DNA of 64,000 nt from Thermoanaerobaculia bacterium (lineage in GTDB: Bacteria; Acidobacteriota; Thermoanaerobaculia; Multivoradales; JAHEKO01). Both the position numbers and the translations under genes were made by a program. The stretch spans positions 124,001 through 188,000 of the forward strand of contig CAMYOG010000006.1 of assembly GCA_947259925.1 (NCBI GenBank), given 5' to 3'. A model generated the notes under the pieces. That model made no database searches. It saw nothing but the letters and a program-made list of their open reading frames with translations, and was not told where the DNA came from. Position 1 is the first letter of the stretch; each line of letters starts with the position of its first letter. This document shows positions 27,528-35,021 of this stretch, in pieces.

Positions 27528-28028
27528 CTAGCGATAGTTGCCGAACTGCAGCTCGAGGCCGAAGTCCTCGGCTTTGAGCAGCTCGATCACGTCCTGCAGC
27601 GTGTTACGTGACGGCGAGCTGACCCGCACCTGGTCTCCCTGGATAGCCGCCTGGACCTTCTTGAGCTTCTGATCCTTGATGAACTTGACGATCGCTTTCG
27701 CCGCCTCGGTCGATACGCCCTGCCGCAGCTCGATCTCCTTGCGGACCGAGCCGCTGCCGGCGCCGATCACCGCCCCGATCTCCAGATTCTTGATCGGTAC
27801 GCCGCGGCGGATCAGCTTGGCTTTGAGCACATCGATCGCCGCGGTCAGAGGGTACTCGTCGGGCGCCGAGACGACGATCTGACTCGCCTTGCGGTCGAAG
27901 CTCAACTCGATCCGCAGGCCGCGGAAGTCGTATCGCTGACCGATCTCCTTGCGCGCCTGGTTGACCGCGTTGTCGACCTCCTGAAGGTCACAGCCGGAGG
28001 TGATGTCGAAGGACTCGGTCCCCGCCAT
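27528..28028 (-). CDS. YajQ family nucleotide-binding protein
   Basis: A 166-residue protein of the YajQ family (two ferredoxin-like domains), matching the usual length of about 163. Hallmarks are ESFDITSGCDLQEVDNAVNQA, EIGQRYDFRG, a central IKNLEIGAVIGAGSGSVRKEI and the C-terminal QGDQVRVSSPSRNTLQDVI with FGLELQFGNYR. Members bind c-di-GMP or other nucleotides and can act as effectors in some bacteria. A GGDEF protein lies close by (29615-31099), which makes a c-di-GMP link attractive but unproven. ATG at 28028 is chosen over an extension to 28088. Confidence 0.92.
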   Translation of the reverse strand: MAGTESFDITSGCDLQEVDNAVNQARKEIGQRYDFRGLRIELSFDRKASQIVVSAPDEYPLTAAIDVLKAKLIRRGVPIKNLEIGAVIGAGSGSVRKEIELRQGVSTEAAKAIVKFIKDQKLKKVQAAIQGDQVRVSSPSRNTLQDVIELLKAEDFGLELQFGNYR

Positions 28029-28097
28029 GGAGCGGATCGTAGCGCACTCACCCGTTCGGAGGTTGCATCCCGGCGCGGGTCCGGCCATGCTGTGTAC

Positions 28098-28367
28098 ATG
28101 GCTACCGTTCGGAACAAGACCAATCGACCGCTACGAGTTCACATCGCGTCGGACAAGGTGCTCCATCTCGGACCGCGGAAGGAGGGCAAGATCAGCGATA
28201 ACGACCTCGACCATCGGGGCGTCAAGGTGCTGGTCGAGGCGGGCGAGCTGGAGATTCTCGGCGGCGGCACCCAACATCCCGAAGCCAGTCCGGGAACGGC
28301 CGGCGGCCACGAGGAGACGCACGGGCACCACCCCGACACCTCGCTCCACCGACGGGGAGACCGCTAG
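28098..28367 (+). CDS. Small hypothetical protein
   Basis: An 89-residue protein of unknown function, divergent from the yajQ-like gene. Residues 1-50 form an ordered beta-rich segment (NKTNRPLRVHIASDKVLHLGP, then ISDNDLDHRGVKVLVEAGELEILG), rather like small structural domains of phage or secretion proteins. The tail is His/Gly-rich and probably disordered (HEETHGHHPDTSLHRR). The stop overlaps by four bases the stop of the convergent rarD gene. ATG at 28098 is preferred to the GTG two codons earlier. Confidence 0.6.
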   Translation: MATVRNKTNRPLRVHIASDKVLHLGPRKEGKISDNDLDHRGVKVLVEAGELEILGGGTQHPEASPGTAGGHEETHGHHPDTSLHRRGDR

Positions 28368-29263
28368 CTCCGCGACGCCGCCGGCAGCCGCCCACGCGCC
28401 CACACGCCTTCGGCGGTAAAGAGCACAAGGGCGGTCCAGATGATCGCGAAGCCGACCAGCCGGTGCAGGTCGAACGGCTCGCCGTAGAGGAGCACACCGA
28501 TCAGGAACTGAACCGTCGGGGCGATGTACTGCATCACGCCGACGATCGACAGCGGTAGCCGCCGGGCCGCGGCCGCGAACCAGACGAGCGGCAGCGCGGT
28601 GGTGGCGCCTGCCCCGACCAGCAGGAGATCGATACGCGGTCCCAGGCTGCCGAAGCTGCCCGTGCCCGTCGTCCACCAGTAGACGAGCACCGCCGAGGCC
28701 GGTACCGACATCAGGGCCGTCTCCAGGGTGAGCCCCTCGGACGCTCCGAGCGGTGCGATCTTCTTGATCACGCCGTAAAACGCGAACGAGAACGCCAGTC
28801 CGAGCGAGATCCAGGGCGGTTGACCGTAGACCCAGGTCAGGAAGGCCACGCCCGCGGCGGCGAGCAGGATGGCAGTCCACTGCCCTGGCCGGAGACGCTC
28901 GCGGAAGATGATCACCCCCAGGACGACGTTGACCAGGGGATTGACGAAGTATCCGAGGCTGGTTTCGACGATGAAGCCGGCGTTCACCGCCCAGATGTAG
29001 AGCCACCAGTTGCCAGAAAGGAGGAGCGCCGCGGCGGCGTAGAGGGCGAGCGTCCGCCGGTTTCCGACCGACTCGCGCAGACCCTGCCAGCGTCCGGCCG
29101 CATAGACCATCGCCAGCAGGAAGAGGAGCGACCAGACCATCCGATGGAGCAGGATCTCGAACGCCGGCACCACCTGGAGCCATTTCCAATAGATCGGCAG
29201 CAGCCCCCACAGGCCGTAGGCGCCGAATGCGTACCAGAGTCCCCTGCCCCGCGTGCTGATCAT
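28364..29263 (-). CDS. rarD: EamA family transporter RarD
   Basis: A 299-residue drug/metabolite-superfamily transporter with ten predicted helices. The N-terminal GLWYAFGAYGLWGLLPIYWKWL and HRMVWSLLF are characteristic of RarD, as are NWWLYIWAVNAGFIVETSLGYFVNPL and VGVMQYIAPTVQFLIGVLLYGEPF. The substrate is unknown; RarD was named as a chloramphenicol-sensitivity protein, and export of a small metabolite is likely. The ATG at 29263 begins close to the first helix; the frame extends a few codons further. Confidence 0.92.
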   Translation of the reverse strand: MISTRGRGLWYAFGAYGLWGLLPIYWKWLQVVPAFEILLHRMVWSLLFLLAMVYAAGRWQGLRESVGNRRTLALYAAAALLLSGNWWLYIWAVNAGFIVETSLGYFVNPLVNVVLGVIIFRERLRPGQWTAILLAAAGVAFLTWVYGQPPWISLGLAFSFAFYGVIKKIAPLGASEGLTLETALMSVPASAVLVYWWTTGTGSFGSLGPRIDLLLVGAGATTALPLVWFAAAARRLPLSIVGVMQYIAPTVQFLIGVLLYGEPFDLHRLVGFAIIWTALVLFTAEGVWARGRLPAASRS

Positions 29264-29336
29264 GGTCGAGCCAGCGCGACTCTGACACACCCGCCGCCGC
29301 GCCCACCGGCGGGATCGATCGCGCCCACCGGCGCGG

Positions 29337-29618
29337 CCAGCCTGAGCTTCTCACCACCTTCCTAGTACGCCGGCGTATGCCCCTGAATCTGCTGGACTTC
29401 GCTCGGTCGGGCAGCTCCACGTATGGCCAACGCACCTCCAGAGCGTGATCAGCTCGAAGGCGAGCGTACGCGAGCCAATACGCCTGCGGTGCCCTCGGTC
29501 CCCGAACGCCCCTCGAGCGTCGGTCAAGGCCGTCAGCGAGGCGAAGCCGAAGCTAAGCCCAGCATTCTCAGGCACCTACGCCGGCTCGCTACGAAAGCCG
29601 GTGAGAAGCTCAGGCTAG
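29337..29618. repeat. MITE-like intergenic repeat, copy B
   Basis: A 282 bp noncoding element between rarD and the GGDEF gene. AGCCTGAGCTTCTCACC (29339-29355) is a perfect 17 bp inverted repeat of 29600-29616, and the pairing continues imperfectly for about 45 bases inward. The central segment (29489-29571) is nearly identical to copy A at 9130-9412, in the opposite orientation. The terminal CTAG supplies the TAG stop codon of the GGDEF gene (29617-29615), exactly as in copy A. It has open frames on both strands that reflect GC bias only. Confidence 0.85.
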
Positions 29619-31099
29619 AGCGCGGAGGCCTGGTCCGGGAGCTCGCGACCGTACTTGTCGGCGTGGAGCTCGCGCGCCTGCTTCATCCAGCCGTCGCGGA
29701 CGATCCGCTCGGGGTAGGTCTTGAGCTGCGTGGCGACCATGAGCATCCGCTGCCAGTTGAGATCGGCAACCTGCTGGTAGGTGAAGATGCCGAGATCGTT
29801 GAGCGCTCTCTCGAACGTCGGACCGATGCCACGGATCTGCTTCAGATCGTCACGCTCGTCGCGCGCCGGCAGGACGGACGAGACCCCATCGAAGGTCTTC
29901 GGCCTCGAATCCTCGGCGCACAGCACCCGGTTTCGTCCGATCTGTTTCGCCCGGTAGAGAGCCTCGTCTGCGGCGCGCAGCAGACCCTCGGCGTCCTGGG
30001 CATGGTCCGGCAGGCTCGCGACCCCGCCGCTGACGGTGATCGCGCCCAGCGGCTGACTCTTACCGAACGGGAAGTCCTGCTCCTCGATCAGGCTTCTGAT
30101 CTTCTCCGCCACCAGCAGCGCCTCGTCGGGCGCCCGCTCCGGCAGAATGAGCAGGAACTCCTCGCCGCCGTAGCGCCCGAAGACGTCGTCCGATCGGACG
30201 TTCTCGGCCACCAGTCTGGGCAGCAGGCGCAGGAGCTCGTCGCCCGCCAGATGGCCGTTGACGTCGTTGTAGTTCTTGAAGCTATCGATGTCGAACAGGA
30301 AGATCGAGAGCGTCGAGTGGTCTTTCGCCGCCCTCTCCGCGGCCTGCTCCAGGAGGAAGCTCATGGCGCCCTTGTTCAGGATTCCGGTCAGCGCGTCGAG
30401 GTCGGCCGCCGATCGAATCTGGTTGAATGCGCGCGCGTTGCTCAGCGCCAGCGCTCCCGCTTGCGCGATCAGCTCCAACAGATACTTGGCCTCGCCGCGA
30501 TTCTCTTTCGGCTGCGACAGGGCGATCACCCCGAGGATCTCGCCGTCCATCCACATCGGCGACGCCAGGTCGGCGCGGAAGTCGGTCTGCTCGTCGCCTT
30601 CTTCGTCGCCCTCCAGCTGACTCTTCTCGAACTCACGCCGATCGAACGTGCGGCCCGCCTCGAGGACCCGATCGAGGATGCCACAGCCAGGGCGCAGGAC
30701 CGTGCCGGGCCGCAGCGCCGCGCCGGCTGCCGCCGCCGCGATCACCTGGTGCTCCTTCTCCGGATTCGAGCGCGCCGGCGTGCGGCGGAGAAGCACTACC
30801 GCGCCCCGCGGCTCGAAGATGCGGCTCACGAAGTCGATCATCACACTCGGGATCTCGCGCACTCTCTTCTTGCCATTCAGCTCGCGCATGAAGAGCGGCA
30901 GTTCCCGTAGAAAGAGTCGCACCAGCCGCCGATCCTGCTCGAGCTCGGCACGCCTGGCGCTACCGGAGCGTAACTCCCTGGTCATCTGCTCGAGAGCGTC
31001 GACCCGCGCGCGCGCGCGCTTGGCGCCGGAGCGCGCCAGAGCCATCAGGACGAAGCAGACCCCCAGGAGGACGAGAAGGATCAGGTCGATTTGCGACAT
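29615..31099 (-). CDS. Membrane GAF-GGDEF diguanylate cyclase with C-terminal helix-hairpin-helix
   Basis: A 494-residue protein: one N-terminal transmembrane helix (DLILLVLLGVCFVLMALA), a short coiled coil, a GAF-like domain (about 70-235) and a GGDEF domain (about 240-405). The active site is GGEEF near residue 310, consistent with c-di-GMP synthesis. RSDD, five residues upstream, fits the RxxD product-inhibition site. The last 80 residues (LKQIRGIGPTFERALNDLGI, then YQQVADLNWQRM) form a helix-hairpin-helix module usually seen in nucleic-acid or ribosome-associated proteins, an unusual addition. An inverted repeat lies just upstream of the start. Confidence 0.9.
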   Translation of the reverse strand: MSQIDLILLVLLGVCFVLMALARSGAKRARARVDALEQMTRELRSGSARRAELEQDRRLVRLFLRELPLFMRELNGKKRVREIPSVMIDFVSRIFEPRGAVVLLRRTPARSNPEKEHQVIAAAAAGAALRPGTVLRPGCGILDRVLEAGRTFDRREFEKSQLEGDEEGDEQTDFRADLASPMWMDGEILGVIALSQPKENRGEAKYLLELIAQAGALALSNARAFNQIRSAADLDALTGILNKGAMSFLLEQAAERAAKDHSTLSIFLFDIDSFKNYNDVNGHLAGDELLRLLPRLVAENVRSDDVFGRYGGEEFLLILPERAPDEALLVAEKIRSLIEEQDFPFGKSQPLGAITVSGGVASLPDHAQDAEGLLRAADEALYRAKQIGRNRVLCAEDSRPKTFDGVSSVLPARDERDDLKQIRGIGPTFERALNDLGIFTYQQVADLNWQRMLMVATQLKTYPERIVRDGWMKQARELHADKYGRELPDQASAL

Positions 31100-31107
31100 C
31101 CTCAGCC

Positions 31108-31134
31108 GTAAGTATTACCAGAAAGGGTACTTAC
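31108..31134. promoter_or_regulatory. 7 bp inverted repeat immediately upstream of the GGDEF gene
   Basis: GTAAGTA (31108-31114) and TACTTAC (31128-31134) are perfect inverse copies separated by 13 bases, 9 to 35 bases before the ATG at 31099. This is AT-richer than its surroundings, and on the minus strand it includes a TAATAC box that could serve as a -10. It looks like an operator overlapping the promoter or translation start. Confidence 0.45.
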
Positions 31135-31189
31135 TCCTCAGTGAAACCTGTCGCAGCCGACCCGGACGGCCCGCTCCGCCGGAAACAGC

Positions 31190-31430
31190 CTATCGAGGCT
31201 CGAAGATCGTGTGCAGGGTGGTGATCACGCCGTCGTCGCCGGCGGTCAGCAGCCGGAGCTTCGAGCCTTCGAGCAGCCAGTGCGCGATCAGCTCGACCTC
31301 CCGAAGGCGATCGCCGCCGCCGTAGGCTCGCGGTCGGCGTGCTCGAGGTCGTCCGCACGGTCTGGAGGCAGTTCACCGGCGGAGGATATCGCCTCGACGG
31401 CGCTGCTAGACTGCAAGCTCGCAGCGCGGG
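31190..31430 (-). pseudogene. Possible frameshifted small gene remnant
   Basis: The 331-base gap between the GGDEF and ClbS-like genes is mostly this. On the minus strand, one frame from about 31430 reads SSSAVEAISSAGELPPDRADDLEHADREP. A one-base shift near 31328 then joins YGGGDRLREVELIAHWLL and SKLRLLTAGDDGVITTLHTI, ending at the TAG of 31192-31190. Joined, it gives about 75 residues with natural-looking composition, but no convincing start codon or ribosome site. It may be a decayed gene, a sequencing indel or chance. No family is recognised. Confidence 0.25.
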
Positions 31431-31928
31431 ATGAAGTTCAGGTCGAAACGGGATCTCCTCGAGGCGATCGAGCAGGAGCACGCGAGCTTCGTGGAGCTGG
31501 TCGACTCGCTGCGGGGTGCCGACCGCGATCGGCCCGGAGTCTGGGGCGACGATTGGACGGTCAAGGATCTGCTCGCCCATCTGACCGCGTGGGAGCAGAT
31601 GTTCCTGCGGTGGTACCGGGAGGGTGCCGCGGGCCTCCAGCCGGCCGTGCCCGCCGACGGCTACAAGTGGAACGAGACGCCGCGTCTCAACCGGGCGATC
31701 TGGCGCGAGCACAAGGATCACTCGTGGCCTCGCGTCAGAGACGCGTTCGACGCTTCGTATCAGGAGATCCGCGACCTCGCCGGTGAGCTCGGCGAGAGCG
31801 AGCTCCTGACGCCCGGCCGCCATTCGTGGACGAAGAAGCTTCCCCTGATGACCTACCTGGCCGCCAACACCAGCAGCCACTATCGCACCGCTACGAAGAT
31901 TCTGAAGCGTTGGCTCCGGACGCGATGA
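31431..31928 (+). CDS. ClbS/DfsB family four-helix bundle protein
   Basis: A 165-residue protein of the ClbS/DfsB (DUF1706) branch of the DinB-like superfamily. Markers are an N-terminal KRDLLEAIEQEHASFVELVDSL, then WTVKDLLAHLTAWEQMFLRWYREG, YKWNETPRLN and the C-terminal LAANTSSHYRTATKILKRWL. ClbS protects cells from the genotoxin colibactin by hydrolysing a cyclopropane warhead; most homologues have unknown substrates. No toxin biosynthesis genes occur in the window. Its 3' end overlaps the convergent universal stress protein gene by 38 bases. Confidence 0.85.
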   Translation: MKFRSKRDLLEAIEQEHASFVELVDSLRGADRDRPGVWGDDWTVKDLLAHLTAWEQMFLRWYREGAAGLQPAVPADGYKWNETPRLNRAIWREHKDHSWPRVRDAFDASYQEIRDLAGELGESELLTPGRHSWTKKLPLMTYLAANTSSHYRTATKILKRWLRTR

Positions 31929-32421
31929 CCGGCGAGCCCTCGGCCGTTCCGACCGTCGGGTTCTTGACGATGGTCACCGGCAGCTGGGAGAGCTGAACCA
32001 CCTTCTCCGCTTTCGAGCCCAACATCAGGTGAGACAGGCCGGTGCGGCCCCGGCTCCCCATGACGATCAACTGAGCCCCGATCTCCTCGGCGACCTCCAG
32101 GATGCGGGTGATCGGCAAGCCGACCACCATCCGTTGCTCGAACTCGCCGAGCAGATCCGGGTTGTCGGTGACGGCGCGCTCGAGGAACTCGGCCATCATC
32201 TCCTCCGCCGCCTCCTCGATCCGCTTCAGGTGCTTCTTCCGCTTCCTCGAGTGGTGGTAATAGCCGGGTGCCGACTCCGGATCGTGCACGACGTGAAGCA
32301 CCAGCAGAGGCGCACCGAAGCACCGGGCCGCGCGCGCCGCCCACAGGAGCGCCGCCTCGGAGAAAGGAGAGAAATCGACCGCGACCAGGATCGGCCGTAG
32401 CTCGTGATCGGATTCAGTCAT
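31891..32421 (-). CDS. Universal stress protein (UspA family)
   Basis: A 176-residue single Usp domain. It starts with the conserved strand ILVAVDFSPFSEAAL and ends with the ATP-binding motif G-x2-G-x9-G-S seen in MGSRGRTGLSHLMLGSKAEK, then LPVTIVKNP. The ATP-binding type is therefore predicted. It carries a basic insert (YYHHSRKRKKHLKR, about residues 54-67). The gene starts eight bases inside the 3' end of the Na/Pi cotransporter gene, so the two are co-transcribed; a link between phosphate flux and the stress protein is inferred only from that. Confidence 0.92.
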   Translation of the reverse strand: MTESDHELRPILVAVDFSPFSEAALLWAARAARCFGAPLLVLHVVHDPESAPGYYHHSRKRKKHLKRIEEAAEEMMAEFLERAVTDNPDLLGEFEQRMVVGLPITRILEVAEEIGAQLIVMGSRGRTGLSHLMLGSKAEKVVQLSQLPVTIVKNPTVGTAEGSPVIASGANASESS

Positions 32422-34207
32422 CTCGCTCCTCCGCGGTAAACGACTCCAGGGGAAGCTCGCGCGAGTAGGGTGCGATCTCTTCGACCTGCAACCGCGCGAC
32501 GCGCTTGGCGAAATAGTAGATGCGCTTGAGCGCTTCGACCAGCTCGGTCTCGATGCGGAATGCGGCCAGCCGGTGAGGTGCCGCGGCGGTCAACCGTCCA
32601 GTCAGATGTGCCTCCGCCTCGGCGGCCAGTCGATTGATCTCCGGCTTCGCCTCGATCACCTCGCGGGCGAGCTCGGCGTCCTCCGAAGCGATTGCCTCGG
32701 TCGCTCGCTCGACCGCCCACTGGACCTTCTCGTGTAAGCCACGCAGGATCTCTCGCGTCGATTGGCTGATCTCCAGGTCGCTCTCGAGGCGTGTCCTGCC
32801 GGCCTCGACCAGATTGGTCTCGATCATGTCGCCGATGTTCTCGAAGTAGTTGGCGGCACCGAGGTATCGCGACAGGAGATGCGACTGTGGCTCGGTCAGG
32901 CTCTCGACCGATAGCCGACCCAGATAGGTGACCAGGGCGCCGTGCAGCCGGTCGACCTCGTCATCCAGCTGCTGTAGCTCCTGGAGCTCGCGCTCGCCCC
33001 CCTCCAGGACCGGGTCGATCGCGTCTCGAACCATGCGCAGGGCGGCGGCGCCGATCCGCGCCAGCTCCATCCGCACCAGATCGAGCGCCAGCGACGGCGT
33101 ATGCACGAGGATGTCATCGAGATACCGGCGGTCGAGCGAGGGCTCCTCTTCGCCCAGCCTGCGGTCGGGAATCAGCCACTGGACGACGCGCGCGATGACC
33201 GGTGTAAAGCCGATGAACAGGACCGTGTTGGCAACGTTGAAGGTGGTATGGGCGTTGGCGATCTGCCTCGGTGTATCGGCCTTGAGTGCGGCGACCCCCG
33301 TCAGTTCATCCGCCATTGGTGAGACCCAGCGGACGAAGGTCGCCAGCTGATCGACGAACCCGATCCAGATCAGCACTCCCGCGGTGTTGAAGAGAACGTG
33401 GACGGCGGCGGCCCTCACCGCTTCACGGGGCTTACCGATCGACGCCAGGAGCGCGGTGACGCAGGTCCCGATGTTGGCGCCCAGGACCAGGGCGATACCA
33501 GCTTCGAGCGACAGGAACCCCTGGCTGGCCAGCACGATGATGACGCCGGTGGTAGCCGAGGAGCTCTGGACCAGCGCGGTAAACGCGGCGCTCACCAGCA
33601 CCCCCACCAGCGGATTGCTCATGTTCTGCATCAGCTGAATGAACGGCTCGAAGCTGCGCAACGGGCTGGTCGACTCCTTCATCAGCTCCATGCCGAAGAA
33701 GATCAGTCCCAGCCCCATCAGCATCGCTCCCCATCGCTTGGCCCTCGCCGACCTGGGAACGAACGCCATGAAGAAGCCGAGCGCCACGACGACGAGCGAG
33801 TACTTGGTGACGTCGAAGGCGATGATCTGCGCCGTCACCGTGGTGCCGATGCTCGCCCCCATGATGATGCCGATCGATTGCGACAACGACAGCAGGCCGG
33901 CGGAGATGAACCCGACGACCAGAACCGTGGTCACCGAGGACGACTGAATCGTGGCGGTGATGGCGGCGCCGGCCAGAACACCCGTGAACCGGTTGGTGGT
34001 CAGGCGGGCGAGGAGGTTCTTCATCCGATCGCCCGCGATCAGTTTGAGCGCATCGGTCATCTTCTCCATTCCGTACAGGAACAGAGCGAGACCTCCGATC
34101 AGGCCTATGGCGATCGCGCCGATTCTCAGTTCTGACACTGGCCAATCGGCGTTTCGAGTAATGACAACGCCGTCGGCACCGATGTTATAACCGTGGCGTG
34201 GCCGCAC
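32414..34207 (-). CDS. Na/Pi cotransporter family protein with PhoU-like tail
   Basis: Up to 597 residues. The transporter half has two inverted Na-Pi repeats with the signature QSSS motifs (ATIQSSSVTT and ALVQSSSATTG) and about nine helices. The C-terminal 220 residues are alpha-helical and PhoU-like (LDEVDRLHGALVTYLG, NYFENIGDMIE). Such proteins carry phosphate into the cell. Two starts are possible: GTG at 34207, with GGAAGGG upstream, or GTG at 34138, which begins right before the first helix (VSELRIGAIAIGLIGG). The downstream gene is the universal stress protein. Confidence 0.9.
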   Translation of the reverse strand: MRPRHGYNIGADGVVITRNADWPVSELRIGAIAIGLIGGLALFLYGMEKMTDALKLIAGDRMKNLLARLTTNRFTGVLAGAAITATIQSSSVTTVLVVGFISAGLLSLSQSIGIIMGASIGTTVTAQIIAFDVTKYSLVVVALGFFMAFVPRSARAKRWGAMLMGLGLIFFGMELMKESTSPLRSFEPFIQLMQNMSNPLVGVLVSAAFTALVQSSSATTGVIIVLASQGFLSLEAGIALVLGANIGTCVTALLASIGKPREAVRAAAVHVLFNTAGVLIWIGFVDQLATFVRWVSPMADELTGVAALKADTPRQIANAHTTFNVANTVLFIGFTPVIARVVQWLIPDRRLGEEEPSLDRRYLDDILVHTPSLALDLVRMELARIGAAALRMVRDAIDPVLEGGERELQELQQLDDEVDRLHGALVTYLGRLSVESLTEPQSHLLSRYLGAANYFENIGDMIETNLVEAGRTRLESDLEISQSTREILRGLHEKVQWAVERATEAIASEDAELAREVIEAKPEINRLAAEAEAHLTGRLTAAAPHRLAAFRIETELVEALKRIYYFAKRVARLQVEEIAPYSRELPLESFTAEERDD

Positions 34208-34372
34208 GAAGAGAGCCCTTCCGGACGCACCTGTAAACTCTCGCGATGCGGCGGCGCTTCCCCCCCCCTTGGGGGTGGCGCAGCCGGTCCGGAACGGCTG
34301 GCAGACTACGGCCCAGTCACCATCACTCGGACTCGAACCGAGAGTTCTCGGGACACCATGAGGAGAAGATAG

Positions 34373-34951
34373 ATGAAGCGAACCGCCTACTTGACACCGA
34401 TCGTAGCGCTGGCCCTCCTGCTACTGCCCGTTCAGGCGGTCGAAAGCCAGGAGGAGCATGCGTTCGTCGGCGTCCAGGGCTGCAAGAAGTGCCATCTCAA
34501 GGAGTGGAAGTCGTGGCAGGAGACCAAGATGGCCGAGGCCTTCGAGAGTCTCAAGCCGGGAGTGGACGTCGAGGCGAAGGAGAAGCTCGGCTTCGATCCC
34601 CAGAAGGACTACAGCGCCGATGCCGAGTGCGTTGGCTGCCACGTGACCGGTTGGGAGCAGCCCGGCGGCTTCACGTCGACCGAAGAGACACCGGATCTCG
34701 CCGGCGTCGGCTGCGAAGACTGCCATGGCGCCGGGGGCACCTACATCCAGGACGGCTACATGACGCTCAAGAACAAGGAGTACAAGCGCTCCGAGCTAGT
34801 GGCCGTCGGTCTGGTCGAGAAGGTCGGCGTTGAGCAGTGCATGCGCTGTCACGATCCCGAGAAGGTCCCCTTCGACTACACCTTCGACTACGAGAGCCAG
34901 AAAGACCAGGGAATGCACGAGAAGTTCCCTCTAAAGTACAACCACGACTAA
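34373..34951 (+). CDS. Tetraheme cytochrome c554-like protein
   Basis: A 192-residue periplasmic cytochrome with a signal peptide (MKRTAYLTPIVALALLLLPVQA) and four CxxCH haem sites: CKKCH (37-41), CVGCH (86-90), CEDCH (114-118) and CMRCH (156-160). Spacing and the sequence after the first site (LKEWKSWQETKMAEAF) match the cytochrome c554/c-prime multihaem fold. It should move electrons in the periplasm. It precedes the haem-bearing histidine kinase and faces the hydrogenase operon, so it may serve that electron route; that part is inferred. AGGAGA lies upstream of the ATG. Confidence 0.9.
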   Translation: MKRTAYLTPIVALALLLLPVQAVESQEEHAFVGVQGCKKCHLKEWKSWQETKMAEAFESLKPGVDVEAKEKLGFDPQKDYSADAECVGCHVTGWEQPGGFTSTEETPDLAGVGCEDCHGAGGTYIQDGYMTLKNKEYKRSELVAVGLVEKVGVEQCMRCHDPEKVPFDYTFDYESQKDQGMHEKFPLKYNHD

Positions 34952-35021
34952 GTGGCTCCAGCCGGTTGCCGGTCGCCTCTGAAGCGACCGGCAGCTGGTT
35001 CTCGCCGCGCCCCGTCCGATC

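Noticed and set aside
34310-34345. tRNA T-arm-like hairpin on the minus strand (GGTTCGAGTCC)
   Set aside because: The stem-loop fits a T-arm, but no acceptor, D-arm or anticodon arm could be found at the right distance, so no tRNA is called.
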